The notes below the pieces were generated by a model. The model was not told the origin of the DNA. It searched no databases and worked only from the letters and a program-made list of their open reading frames with translations. Both the position numbers and the translations under genes were made by a program. Shown piece by piece: positions 1 to 8,572 of a DNA stretch of 64,000 nt. This stretch comes from Flavobacteriales bacterium UBA6057 (lineage in GTDB: Bacteria; Bacteroidota; Bacteroidia; Flavobacteriales_G; Salibacteraceae): assembly GCA_002428995.1 (NCBI GenBank), contig DIYJ01000007.1, positions 268,505 through 332,504 on the forward strand, given 5' to 3'. Positions within the stretch are counted from its first letter, which is position 1. Each line of letters opens with the position of its first letter.

Positions 1-3000
1 TATACGCCTGAAGTATAGATGGTTTTGCTCGTTTCTGAGCCACTTAACGGTGGCTGCCATTCAATGACACTGCCAGTATCTGCCACCACGCTCAATACCA
101 GAGAATCGCCTTCGCAAAGCACCGGAGTTCCATTGATCGCCAGTGATGGGGTGGTGTATTGATTGATGGTGACTGTGTTGCTCACCAGCGCACAACTGTC
201 TCCATCATTGTAAATCGCATAGTAATTGCCCGGTTCTGACGCATAGGCTGTGGTGCTTACTCCTGAGATCTGGCCGTTGGGGCCAAACCATTGAAAAAAC
301 GGACCGCTGGTGGCAAACAGCGGACAGGGATTGGGACCCGGTAGCTGCTGGTTGGCCGTCAGCAGGATCGAGTCGTTGGGACAGAGAACGGTGCTGGCCG
401 CGGTAACAGACGGCTGAGGCTTTTCGCGCACACAAATGTCAAGCGACATGGAAGTATCGGAAATGCAACCATTGGCGGACGTGTCGCTGATTTCACTGTA
501 GACAATGAACATCCCTTCGTTTGATACATAGACACTATCCGTAGTGAGTCCGGTAACACCGGGACCACTCCATTCTTTGCTCCCGTTCCCACTTGAGTTC
601 AGCACAATAGAATCACCCGGACAGTAGTAGTTATTTCCTGTGAGATCAAGTGTGAGAGCGGGAGTAGGAGGCGCTAAGCTGAGGGAAACAAATATTTCCC
701 GGCTGATGGTGAGCGTGTCTGATTCGCAGGCATTGGTTCTCACCACCTCTGCACTAAAGGTGTAGGTAGTTGAGTCCTGGGGTGTAATGACGGCTTTCGA
801 TTGGCACGCTTCAAACATGAAAGCCGAAGGTGTAATGGACATGGTGGTAATGACCGTATAGCTCAGGATGTTGAAGCAGAGCTCGTTCCCTGCGGGGTTG
901 GCCACGCTATCGTACAGCCATATCAGGAAGTCTTCTCCTTCACAAAGCACTACCGTGTCTTGATAAGAAAGCTCAAGGTCAAAGTCGGGCAGCGAATCCT
1001 GGAAGCCAATGCTGATATTATTTTCATTCTCGCATCCCAGCGAATCCGTGTATCTGAAGGTGTACAAGCCTCCAACAGTGACTTGAACCACAGAGTCAGG
1101 GAGTGTGCCTGAAATGCCCGGGCCGCTCCACGAGTAAACACTGAGGCCCATCGGGAAGCCGGTAAGCTGAACGCTGTCTGGATTACACAGGTTGATGTCA
1201 AAAGCGTTCAACGCCATGTTATTGACTCCCTTGTTGTCAGAGATGCGCGGCTTCACTTCGGGGATGTAGATGACGGAATCCAGCATGCTTAAACACTGAT
1301 CGTTGGTCTCTATTTCCAACACATTCAATCCGTCCAACACCATGTTCACTGCATCGTTAGAATCCAGAGGCGAGGAGTTCCATTCGTAAGAGAAGAGCTG
1401 CCCTGCCGTGGTGCACTGCATCGGGTTCGCAGTTGGTACACCCGGTTGGCAAAAAAACATCGTATCCGGGCAGTTCGTTCCAATGCATGGAGTCAGCTTC
1501 TCGCGATTACAGCCGCTGGTCAGTCTCAGGTAAAAGTCATACGGCTCGCGGTTTGGGTCGAAGCAGTTGGCAATCAGTGCATCCGCATTTCCCGCGCTGT
1601 TGTAGGAGTAGAAGGTTCCATAGAACGGGTCACCGCAGTATCCGTTGTTCACTGCGCAGGAATCTCCGGTCCAGAGGGCAAGATTGGATGCGATGAAGTC
1701 ACCTGAAACCGGGAAGTTCATTTTGTCCATAAAACTTCCCGCGATGTGCAATCTTCCAGCAGCATCGCGGTCGAGGCCGTAAGCATAGTCTGGCCTCACA
1801 CCACCTGTATTCCGACTGTAGTCCCAGGTGCCAGCGGAGTCAAATACGCTCACAAACACATCGCTGTGTCCCACAGAATTGAAGGTGCCGCTGCCATAGA
1901 CGGCAGCGTATTCGTCAAGCGTGCATTCAAAGTAGCCTGCGATGGCAGGATCACCCATGCTGTCTATTTCAATGTCTTGCGAGCTGATCTCACTGTCAGA
2001 TCCATGAGCCGTAGCCCAACTCAATGTGCCGCCCGGGCTGTAGCGGCACAGGAATATGCCGTTGGCATAAGTTGTATTGATGGTGGCCGTCCCAGCGCCA
2101 AAAAAGGTGAGATTGCCTACAAAGTTCCCGGTGAGGTAGCTGAAGCCCTGTGGTGAAGTCGTGATGGCGTTGCAAATGTGGGAGGTGCCACCACCGATGA
2201 TCCTGAACCACTGCTCCGCTCCTGATGAGTCCAGCTGAATCACATAGGAAACGTTGAACATCAGGTTGTTGTGTAGCACATCGAAGGTGATGTTCTCACT
2301 GAATTGGCCGGTAGCATAAACATTCCCGGCAGCATCTGTAGACACCGCCAACCCGCGATCGGTGTTCTGCCCCGCACCTTGCTGTGTCCAATGGTAGTTG
2401 CCACCTGTGCCCAGCTTTACGATGAACACATCTGCGGAGCCTCCAAGACTTGTCAGTGTGGTGGCTCCAAAGTCTGCGTTTCCCCTGAATTCGCCTGTGA
2501 CTACCACGCTCCCGAAAGGGTCTACTGAAATTCCATTCCCCTGATCAGCGGCTGTGCCGCCCGCGCGGTGCGCCCAAACCCAGTTACCCAGGTTGTCCAG
2601 TTTCGCGATGAAGATGTCTTGCGAGCCAGCAGATGTGAGCGATGTGGATCCAAAGCTTGCCGTTCCGCTGAAGTAGCCCGTCACAAAGCTGTTGCCTCCG
2701 GTATCTACTTCTATAGCGAGTCCGCGATCTCCCTGACTTCCGCCCGCCCTAGCAAACCATTCAATGTTACCCGAGGCGTCCGTTTTGACCACAAATATGT
2801 CAGTTGAGCCATTTGATGTTTCGGTAGTTGCGCCAAATGTGGCGGAGCCGGTGAAGTAGCCGATCGAGTAGGTATTGCCCGCAGAATCTACGGCAATGTC
2901 ATACGCTTCGTCAATGGTAACGCTGCCTCCTTTCTGCATCCAGTACTGGCTGTGTGCGGATAGTGCGCACAGCAATGCAACAACGGCAGTGAGTATGACT

Positions 3001-3014
3001 TGTGGACGTAACAA
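1..3014 (-). CDS. Large secreted SBBP beta-propeller / Ig-like repeat protein (C-terminus off window)
   Basis: The frame is open from 3014 to the left edge (about 1004 codons) with no stop, so the C-terminus is missing. The first ~23 residues form a signal peptide (LLRPQVILTAVVALLCALSA, then HSQ). Residues ~25-430 carry repeats of the type DAAGNVYATGQF and KTDASGNIEWF, as in the SBBP beta-propeller family. The rest is Thr/Ser/Asp-rich with conserved Trp-Ser-Gly-Pro-Gly and paired Cys, like PKD/Ig-like domains of Bacteroidota surface proteins. No in-frame ATG precedes the signal peptide; I chose TTG at 3014 because the next ATG (Met after QYW) would delete the signal. A near-consensus TAGTTTTA box lies at 3039-3046. 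Likely a T9SS cargo, but the sorting domain is not visible. Confidence 0.85.
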   Translation of the reverse strand, partial: MLRPQVILTAVVALLCALSAHSQYWMQKGGSVTIDEAYDIAVDSAGNTYSIGYFTGSATFGATTETSNGSTDIFVVKTDASGNIEWFARAGGSQGDRGLAIEVDTGGNSFVTGYFSGTASFGSTSLTSAGSQDIFIAKLDNLGNWVWAHRAGGTAADQGNGISVDPFGSVVVTGEFRGNADFGATTLTSLGGSADVFIVKLGTGGNYHWTQQGAGQNTDRGLAVSTDAAGNVYATGQFSENITFDVLHNNLMFNVSYVIQLDSSGAEQWFRIIGGGTSHICNAITTSPQGFSYLTGNFVGNLTFFGAGTATINTTYANGIFLCRYSPGGTLSWATAHGSDSEISSQDIEIDSMGDPAIAGYFECTLDEYAAVYGSGTFNSVGHSDVFVSVFDSAGTWDYSRNTGGVRPDYAYGLDRDAAGRLHIAGSFMDKMNFPVSGDFIASNLALWTGDSCAVNNGYCGDPFYGTFYSYNSAGNADALIANCFDPNREPYDFYLRLTSGCNREKLTPCIGTNCPDTMFFCQPGVPTANPMQCTTAGQLFSYEWNSSPLDSNDAVNMVLDGLNVLEIETNDQCLSMLDSVIYIPEVKPRISDNKGVNNMALNAFDINLCNPDSVQLTGFPMGLSVYSWSGPGISGTLPDSVVQVTVGGLYTFRYTDSLGCENENNISIGFQDSLPDFDLELSYQDTVVLCEGEDFLIWLYDSVANPAGNELCFNILSYTVITTMSITPSAFMFEACQSKAVITPQDSTTYTFSAEVVRTNACESDTLTISREIFVSLSLAPPTPALTLDLTGNNYYCPGDSIVLNSSGNGSKEWSGPGVTGLTTDSVYVSNEGMFIVYSEISDTSANGCISDTSMSLDICVREKPQPSVTAASTVLCPNDSILLTANQQLPGPNPCPLFATSGPFFQWFGPNGQISGVSTTAYASEPGNYYAIYNDGDSCALVSNTVTINQYTTPSLAINGTPVLCEGDSLVLSVVADTGSVIEWQPPLSGSETSKTIYTSGV

Positions 3015-3179
3015 CAGGTAACCAGGTTCAGTAGCCTCTAAAACTACGCAACATGGAAGATTTGCGTTGGGTCTTTGTGGCAAGGATGAAAGGGGTGCTT
3101 TTTCGCAGTTATTCCATGCTTAGGAGCAGGCATTTTATAAACCCGACCCTTAACCTTTGAAGTTCGCAAACACATCCCC

Positions 3180-3187
3180 TATTTTTG
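3180..3187 (+). promoter_or_regulatory. -7 promoter box (TATTTTTG) of the sensor kinase operon
   Basis: The sequence matches the Bacteroidota -7 consensus TAnnTTTG. A TTG at 3157-3159, 20 nt upstream, fits the -33 element. The box ends 17 nt before the kinase ATG. Confidence 0.65.
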
Positions 3188-3204
3188 AGTGAGAACCTCC
3201 CCAC

Positions 3205-5409
3205 ATGGAATTCAACACACAAGAACTCGGTGTTTTTGCAAACACCACGAAGGCGTTGTTGGCCATCATCGATGAGAAGGGTGCTTTTTTAAAGCTCAAC
3301 GACCGATGGTCGGAGGAGTTTGGGCTTCCCATGAAGGAAATCCAGAGCCACTCGGTGTTCCATCTTATTCCTGATCGTGAGCATGAATCGTTTCAAAACA
3401 CGCTAAAAGGTTTATCTGAGGATTCAGAAGTTTCCCGCTACAACTTTCGTTTTGTGGGCCGCGATTCCAAGATTCACATTCTGGAGACGGATCTCAAAAA
3501 AGTGGATCAAAGGATCTTCATCCGAGCGATGGATGTAAGCCGCCAGGACAAGGAGCACAGGGCATTGGCTCAGATCTCAAAAATGGCGCATACCGGGGCT
3601 TGGTTCCACAATCCGATATCAGGAGAAACACATTGGTCAGAAGAATGCTTTCAGGTGCTCGGCCTTGAGGCAGATACTGAAATCACGGAAGAGCTTGTTC
3701 TTAGCCTTTTTGAGGAACCTTACCGACAAGAACTGAAGGCGTGTATTGATCGCCTTTACCAGGACTTTGAATCTTATGAGCACCTTGGAAAGATCCGTGA
3801 TGATTCCGGTAAATCCCGTTGGATAAAGACAGTTGCTAAGCCCATTATCGATAATGAGCGCGTGATTTACATCAACGGCATCACTTCGGACGTCACGGAA
3901 CGACAAGAGCTTATTGAGGAACTGCAAGAGTATGTTCACCTCCGTGACCTTGCGTTGCGAGGCATTCGCTCCGGGTTGTTTTATCACGATCTCAAGCACG
4001 ACCTGGTTACCTACGGCATCGAGTTCATGCGTATGCTGGGGATTCCGGCAGAAACACAGCGCTTGCCTGAAGAGCAGTTTCGAGCGCTTATTCCTGAAGA
4101 AGACCGCGAGGCAGCTTTTCAAAGACATCTTGCTGAGCTGAAAAGTGAGAGTCCTTATTACTTCAACTTCTATCGACTGATGCATGCTGATGGCAGTGTG
4201 CAGCACTATGAGGTCTATGCATGGAAGGAGTTTGACGATAGCGGTGCCGCCACGCGAATGGTGGGAAACCTCATCAATGTAAACGAACGTGTTGAGGCTC
4301 AGAAACAGCTCAAAAAATACCTGCATCAGCTAGAGGCGATTGTCAACAATGGCTTTACCTACACCTTTCTCCTCGATCCCGAAGGCAGCATTTTGATTGC
4401 TGATGAAGGCTCCATTGAGTTTATCATCAATGAGTTTAGTCTGCATCCGCTGAGCCGCAAAACCCATTTTACGGAGGTGATTCCCAAGAGCTTCGAAGCC
4501 TCATTCCTCAAAGAGTTTGAGCGTGCGCTGAATGGCTTTACCATTCGAAAGGAATTGGAGCGTGTGTTAGAAAGCGGTGTCAGCAGATGGCTTGATATCA
4601 TGTATTCTCCCATCAAGGATGACAATGGAGAACCCACTACGGTGCTCCTGATGTTTTCGGATATCACCGATCGGAAGGTGGCCGAGGTGGCGGTGAGAGA
4701 AGCGCGTATGAAGGCTGAGCAGTTGAATGCCTTGAAGGATAGTATTCTGTCAAACCTGAGCCATGAAATCCGAACACCGCTCAATGGGATCATGGGTGGT
4801 GTGAGCATCCTTGATCAGAGTGAGTTGGATGAGCATCAGCGCGAGGTTTTGAAAATGCTGAGTGACTGTGGAGAGCGATTGTTGGGAACGCTTACCAGTC
4901 TGGTGAATCTTGGCAAGGCCAGATCAGATATGAGTACGTTGCCCATCAGCCAGCATTCGTTGACTGATCTTGTCACTGCTTCGTTTAATCGTCACCAGCA
5001 TTTTGCAGCCAAGAAAAAGCTCGAGTTCACGCTTGACCCTCCAAAAAAGAAGGCCATGATTCTGGTCAATCAGGAAATGTTCAATGTGGCGCTTGATCAC
5101 CTGATCAACAATGCGCTGAAATACACAAAAACCGGTAGTGTGACCGTGGATGCCAAAGCGAAGAAAAAGGAAGGCATGGCTGAGATATCCGTTACGGACA
5201 CCGGTGTGGGAATCAATGAGGTAAACCTTGGAAAGATTTTCGAAGATTTTGTGCAGGAGAGTTCAGGCCTTGACCGTAGGTTTGAAGGCACCGGAATAGG
5301 ACTAAGTTTGACCAAGAGATTTGTGGAACAAATGGGCGGCACCATCAGTGTTGCAAGCCAGATCGATAAGGGATCGAGGTTCACGATTAAAATACCAACT
5401 ACGCAATGA
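3205..5409 (+). CDS. Multi-PAS sensor histidine kinase
   Basis: The 734-residue protein has four PAS-like units (roughly 1-110, 125-235, 245-365, 370-495; several end in the DVTERQ or DITDRK type of linker). A HisKA dimerisation domain follows with the phospho-acceptor His near residue 520 (LSNLSHEIRTPLNG), then a HATPase_c domain with N box INNALKY (~634), G1 DTGVGI (~664) and G2 GTGIGLSL (~694). No transmembrane segment or signal peptide is seen, so it is probably a cytosolic sensor of an internal or diffusible signal. Its TGA overlaps the ATG of the downstream receiver gene, indicating translational coupling and a likely phosphotransfer pair. The ligand cannot be deduced. Confidence 0.93.
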   Translation: MEFNTQELGVFANTTKALLAIIDEKGAFLKLNDRWSEEFGLPMKEIQSHSVFHLIPDREHESFQNTLKGLSEDSEVSRYNFRFVGRDSKIHILETDLKKVDQRIFIRAMDVSRQDKEHRALAQISKMAHTGAWFHNPISGETHWSEECFQVLGLEADTEITEELVLSLFEEPYRQELKACIDRLYQDFESYEHLGKIRDDSGKSRWIKTVAKPIIDNERVIYINGITSDVTERQELIEELQEYVHLRDLALRGIRSGLFYHDLKHDLVTYGIEFMRMLGIPAETQRLPEEQFRALIPEEDREAAFQRHLAELKSESPYYFNFYRLMHADGSVQHYEVYAWKEFDDSGAATRMVGNLINVNERVEAQKQLKKYLHQLEAIVNNGFTYTFLLDPEGSILIADEGSIEFIINEFSLHPLSRKTHFTEVIPKSFEASFLKEFERALNGFTIRKELERVLESGVSRWLDIMYSPIKDDNGEPTTVLLMFSDITDRKVAEVAVREARMKAEQLNALKDSILSNLSHEIRTPLNGIMGGVSILDQSELDEHQREVLKMLSDCGERLLGTLTSLVNLGKARSDMSTLPISQHSLTDLVTASFNRHQHFAAKKKLEFTLDPPKKKAMILVNQEMFNVALDHLINNALKYTKTGSVTVDAKAKKKEGMAEISVTDTGVGINEVNLGKIFEDFVQESSGLDRRFEGTGIGLSLTKRFVEQMGGTISVASQIDKGSRFTIKIPTTQ

Positions 5410-5780
5410 AAATTCTCTACGTAGAGGATAATGATGCCAATGCCTTTGTGATGCGCGTTTCGCTGAAGCAATTCGACATTCAAACCGTTGCCGATGGAGA
5501 GAGTGCCCTGGAGCTTGCCAAAGAGCAGCGCTTCGATCTCATCCTTATGGACATCAATCTCGGTCCTGGGAAGATAGACGGTTGCGAAACCATGAAGCAG
5601 ATGCGCGAGCTGGAGGGTTATTTACACACCCCTTTTTTTGCGACCACAGCCTATGCCTTGCCCGATGACGAAGAAAAATTCAGGCGCATTGGCTTTGATG
5701 ACTATTTCAGCAAGCCCATTGATTTTCCCGCGCTGATCAGCCGGATTAAAGGTTTGGAAGAAAACCTGCTGGCAAGCTAG
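5406..5780 (+). CDS. Stand-alone response regulator receiver protein
   Basis: This 124-residue CheY-like domain has the acidic pocket (YVEDND, residues 5-10), phospho-acceptor Asp49 in LILMDINLG, the conserved Thr near residue 80 and Lys103 in FSKPID. There is no output domain. It starts inside the stop codon of the sensor kinase (ATGA overlap), so it is probably the phosphorylation partner of that kinase, acting through protein-protein contact or passing phosphate to an Hpt protein elsewhere. Many multi-PAS kinases carry this receiver fused at the C-terminus; here it is a separate gene. A strong hairpin terminator starts within its last codons. Confidence 0.93.
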   Translation: MKILYVEDNDANAFVMRVSLKQFDIQTVADGESALELAKEQRFDLILMDINLGPGKIDGCETMKQMRELEGYLHTPFFATTAYALPDDEEKFRRIGFDDYFSKPIDFPALISRIKGLEENLLAS

Positions 5781-5801
5781 TTTCCAACAGGTTTTGTTTT
5801 T
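5761..5801 (+). terminator. Rho-independent terminator after the kinase/receiver operon
   Basis: A 12-bp stem with one mismatch (AAAACCTGCTGG at 5761-5772 against CCAACAGGTTTT at 5784-5795) is followed by GTTTTTC. The left arm overlaps the end of the receiver gene. The A-rich 5' flank may also stop lysS transcription from the other side. Confidence 0.75.
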
Positions 5802-7315
5802 CAGCTGCGCTCAGGTTTCATCTGGGGGAAGAACAACACATCCTGGATGGAAGGCTGATTCAACATCAGCATTACCAGTCGATCCAATCCAATGCCCATT
5901 CCCGAAGTAGGAGGCATGCCATATTCCAGCGCCCGCAAGAAATCCTGATCGATGAACATGGCTTCGTCATCTCCTTTTTCGCTCAGCTTCAATTGTTCTT
6001 CAAAACGCTCTCGCTGATCGATAGGATCGTTCAGCTCGCTGTAGGCATTACAGAGTTCCTTTCCATTCACCATCAGCTCAAAGCGCTCGGTGAGCTCTGG
6101 GTTCTCGCGATGCTTCTTGCACAGCGGTGACATCTCGATCGGATAGTCCATCACGAACGTTGGCTGAATGAGGTGAGGCTCACAGGTCTCTCCAAAGATT
6201 TCGTCCAGCAACTTTCCACGACCCATGCTGTCGTCCGTTTCGATGTGCAGCTTCTTACATACTTCGCGAAGTTCTGCCACATCCATTCCGCTCACATCAA
6301 TGCCTGTGTGTTCCTTGATGCCATCGAGAAACTTCAGCCTTCTAAAGGAGCCTCCAAAGTCGATTTCGTTATCACCCACCGTAACTTTCGTGGTGCCGTG
6401 CAGATCCATAGCTACGCGCTGGATCATCTGCTCGGTGAACTCCATCATCCAGTTATAATCCTTGTAGGCCACGTAAATCTCCATTACCGTGAACTCAGGA
6501 TTATGCGTTCGGTCCATTCCCTCGTTTCGGAAGTTCTTGGAGAACTCATACACACCCTCGAAACCACCAACAATCAGTCGCTTCAGGTAGAGCTCGTTCG
6601 CAATTCGCAGGTACATCTCTACGTCCAATGAGTTGTGATGTGTCTCGAAAGGACGAGCGGCTGCACCTCCCGGAATCGGCTGCAGAATGGGCGTTTCAAC
6701 TTCCAGGTAATCATGGCTATTGAAGAAGTCGCGCATGGACTGAATGATCTTTGTGCGCTTGGCAAACAGATCCCTCACTCCAGGATTCACGATCAGATCG
6801 AGGTAGCGCATGCGGTAGCGCTGCTCCTGATCAGAGAACGCATCGTGCACGTTGCCATCGGCATCTGTCTTCACAACGGGAAGTGGCTTGAGCGACTTCG
6901 ATAGTACGGTGAGCTCCTTCACGTGAATGGAAATCTCACCCACTTTGGTGCGAAACACAAAGCCTTTCAGACCAATGAAGTCACCGATGTCGAGGATTTT
7001 CTTGAAGACGGTATTGTAGAGCGTCTTGTCTTCACCCGGGCAAATCTCATCGCGGTTGAAATAAACCTGAATGCGTCCCGTGCTGTCCATGAGTTCTGCA
7101 AAACTTGCCTTACCCATGATCCGTTTACTCATCAAGCGACCCGCTATGCAGATGTCCTGCAGGTTGTTTTCCTCATCCTTAAACTCAGCCTTGATGCTTT
7201 CGGCCGTGTTGTTTACCGGAAATAGAGCGGCAGGGTAAGGGTCAATGCCCAACTCTCTGAGTTGCGACAGCCCTTCTCTTCGTTCGCGCTCCTGGTCGTT
7301 GATCTCTTGTGACAT
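5801..7315 (-). CDS. lysS: Lysyl-tRNA synthetase, class II
   Basis: This 504-residue enzyme charges tRNA-Lys with lysine in the cytosol. The N-terminal OB-fold anticodon-binding domain covers about residues 55-160 (IAGRLMSKRIMGKASFAEL). The class II catalytic core contains motif 2 (FRNEGMDRTHNPEFT) and motif 3 (GMGIGLDRLVMLML) near the C-terminus. I start it at ATG 7315 (MSQEINDQ) rather than the TTG two codons upstream, because ATG lies 17 nt after a perfect TAnnTTTG box. It is monocistronic and convergent with the receiver gene; their ends are separated by the shared hairpin. Confidence 0.97.
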   Translation of the reverse strand: MSQEINDQERERREGLSQLRELGIDPYPAALFPVNNTAESIKAEFKDEENNLQDICIAGRLMSKRIMGKASFAELMDSTGRIQVYFNRDEICPGEDKTLYNTVFKKILDIGDFIGLKGFVFRTKVGEISIHVKELTVLSKSLKPLPVVKTDADGNVHDAFSDQEQRYRMRYLDLIVNPGVRDLFAKRTKIIQSMRDFFNSHDYLEVETPILQPIPGGAAARPFETHHNSLDVEMYLRIANELYLKRLIVGGFEGVYEFSKNFRNEGMDRTHNPEFTVMEIYVAYKDYNWMMEFTEQMIQRVAMDLHGTTKVTVGDNEIDFGGSFRRLKFLDGIKEHTGIDVSGMDVAELREVCKKLHIETDDSMGRGKLLDEIFGETCEPHLIQPTFVMDYPIEMSPLCKKHRENPELTERFELMVNGKELCNAYSELNDPIDQRERFEEQLKLSEKGDDEAMFIDQDFLRALEYGMPPTSGMGIGLDRLVMLMLNQPSIQDVLFFPQMKPERS

Positions 7316-7332
7316 GCTCAAAAAATTGGCGG

Positions 7333-7340
7333 CAAAGATA
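7333..7340 (-). promoter_or_regulatory. -7 promoter box (TATCTTTG) of lysS
   Basis: Exact TAnnTTTG on the minus strand, 17 nt before the lysS ATG. Confidence 0.65.
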
Positions 7341-7405
7341 GATGAAGAAGCGATCGGCTATCCACTGTCTGTAGCAAGTGTGGGAGCGTGTTTCATCTGG
7401 TGTCA

Positions 7406-7494
7406 GATGATCGGATAATTAGTTGATTAGATGATTAGATGATGCTTTCTTCAACCGTCATCGTTTTCTCTCCACATCCGATCATCAACTAATT
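7406..7494. repeat. Mosaic inverted repeat between lysS and the isomerase gene
   Basis: Two modules occur on both arms. GATGATCGGAT (7406-7416) reappears as its complement at 7476-7486, and AATTAGTTGAT (7417-7427) as its complement ATCAACTAATT at 7484-7494. The module order is swapped between arms. ATTAGATGATTAGATGAT-type short tandem units lie between them (7427-7443). The 260-bp gap between lysS and the isomerase holds only this and the two promoters; no ORF is supported. Confidence 0.55.
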
Positions 7495-7563
7495 GTCTGA
7501 TCACCTAATCTTCTAATTAACATAGGTTTTACACACCTGAAATGCCTCGGTTTGCCGCAGACT

Positions 7564-7571
7564 TATATTTG
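7564..7571 (+). promoter_or_regulatory. -7 promoter box (TATATTTG), leaderless configuration
   Basis: Exact TAnnTTTG, with only 4 nt (CGAC) before ATG 7576. Transcription starting at the usual distance would begin at or next to the start codon. Confidence 0.65.
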
Positions 7572-7575
7572 CGAC

Positions 7576-8568
7576 ATGGAAATGACGATGAAAGAGATTG
7601 TAGCTTCCTTCACCAACCAACTCGAAGAAGCGCTTGAAATAGCTGAAAACTTTCAGCCTGAAACCACCCCTGACGTAGATAACATTGTAATCTGCGGACT
7701 CGGTGGTTCCGGTATTGGAGGTACCATCATGACTCAATTGACTGCGGATGAGTGCACTAAGCCAATCACCGCTGTAAAGGACTATGATCTCCCGGCTTTT
7801 GTGAATGATCGCACGTTGGTGATCGCCTGTTCCTATTCTGGAAACACGGAAGAAACCCTGGAAGCAGTGGAAGAAGCAGCCTCTCGTGGTGCGAGTATTA
7901 CCGCTGTCAGTTCTGGCGGTAAGCTGAGCGAATTGGCCAGGAAAAACAATTGGCCCCTGGTGACCATTCCGGGAGGTTTGCCTCCTCGGGGAGCATTCGC
8001 CTATCCCGTTGTTCAGTTGCTCAACATTGCTTCGCGCTACAATTTCATTTCCGAAGGCTGGAAAGCTCAGGTAGAAGCTTCCATTGGCTTTTTGAATGCC
8101 AACGGTGATCGCATTTCTGAAGAAGCCCGTAAACTGGCGGAAGGCACTGAGCATAAGCTTCACCTTATCTACACCGGAACATGGCTCGAAGGTGTGGGCA
8201 TTCGCTGGCAGCAGCAGATCAACGAAAACAGTAAAAAACTGGCTTGGCAGAATGTGTACCCTGAAATGACACACAACGAACTGGTAGGCTGGAGGGATGA
8301 AAATCACGACCTCGTGGTCATCTTCCTCAAATCACCATTGGATCACCCACGCACACTCACCCGAATGGAGTTGACGGAGACAGTTTATCGTAAATTTACT
8401 CCTCACATACACGAGTGTAAAACCCAGGGCGATTCACGCATTCAGGATGCACTGCATTTGATCCATCTCGGAGACTGGCTTTCCGTTCACCTGGCTGAGC
8501 TTCGCGGAATGGATGACATGGAGGTAGAAGTGATTGATTGGCTCAAGGGTTCGCTCGCGAAGATCTGA
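7576..8568 (+). CDS. Bifunctional phosphoglucose/phosphomannose isomerase (SIS domain)
   Basis: The protein interconverts glucose-6-P or mannose-6-P with fructose-6-P in the cytosol. The 330 residues show an N-terminal SIS domain (GLGGSGIGG, then CSYSGNTEET) and the C-terminal bact-PGI signature: PPRGAFAYPV, the NENSKK segment, and PEMTHNELVGW carrying the catalytic His. An upstream TTG (7552) would place the start before the promoter box, so ATG 7576 is preferred. Nearby manC (36986-38071) could draw mannose-1-P from the same pool. It is the first gene of a tightly packed five-gene run. Confidence 0.9.
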   Translation: MEMTMKEIVASFTNQLEEALEIAENFQPETTPDVDNIVICGLGGSGIGGTIMTQLTADECTKPITAVKDYDLPAFVNDRTLVIACSYSGNTEETLEAVEEAASRGASITAVSSGGKLSELARKNNWPLVTIPGGLPPRGAFAYPVVQLLNIASRYNFISEGWKAQVEASIGFLNANGDRISEEARKLAEGTEHKLHLIYTGTWLEGVGIRWQQQINENSKKLAWQNVYPEMTHNELVGWRDENHDLVVIFLKSPLDHPRTLTRMELTETVYRKFTPHIHECKTQGDSRIQDALHLIHLGDWLSVHLAELRGMDDMEVEVIDWLKGSLAKI

Positions 8569-8572
8569 GCAT

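Noticed and set aside
3637..4326. 229-codon minus-strand frame within the sensor kinase
   Set aside because: It lies fully within the multi-PAS kinase, which has clear motifs in frame; the reverse translation looks like no protein family.
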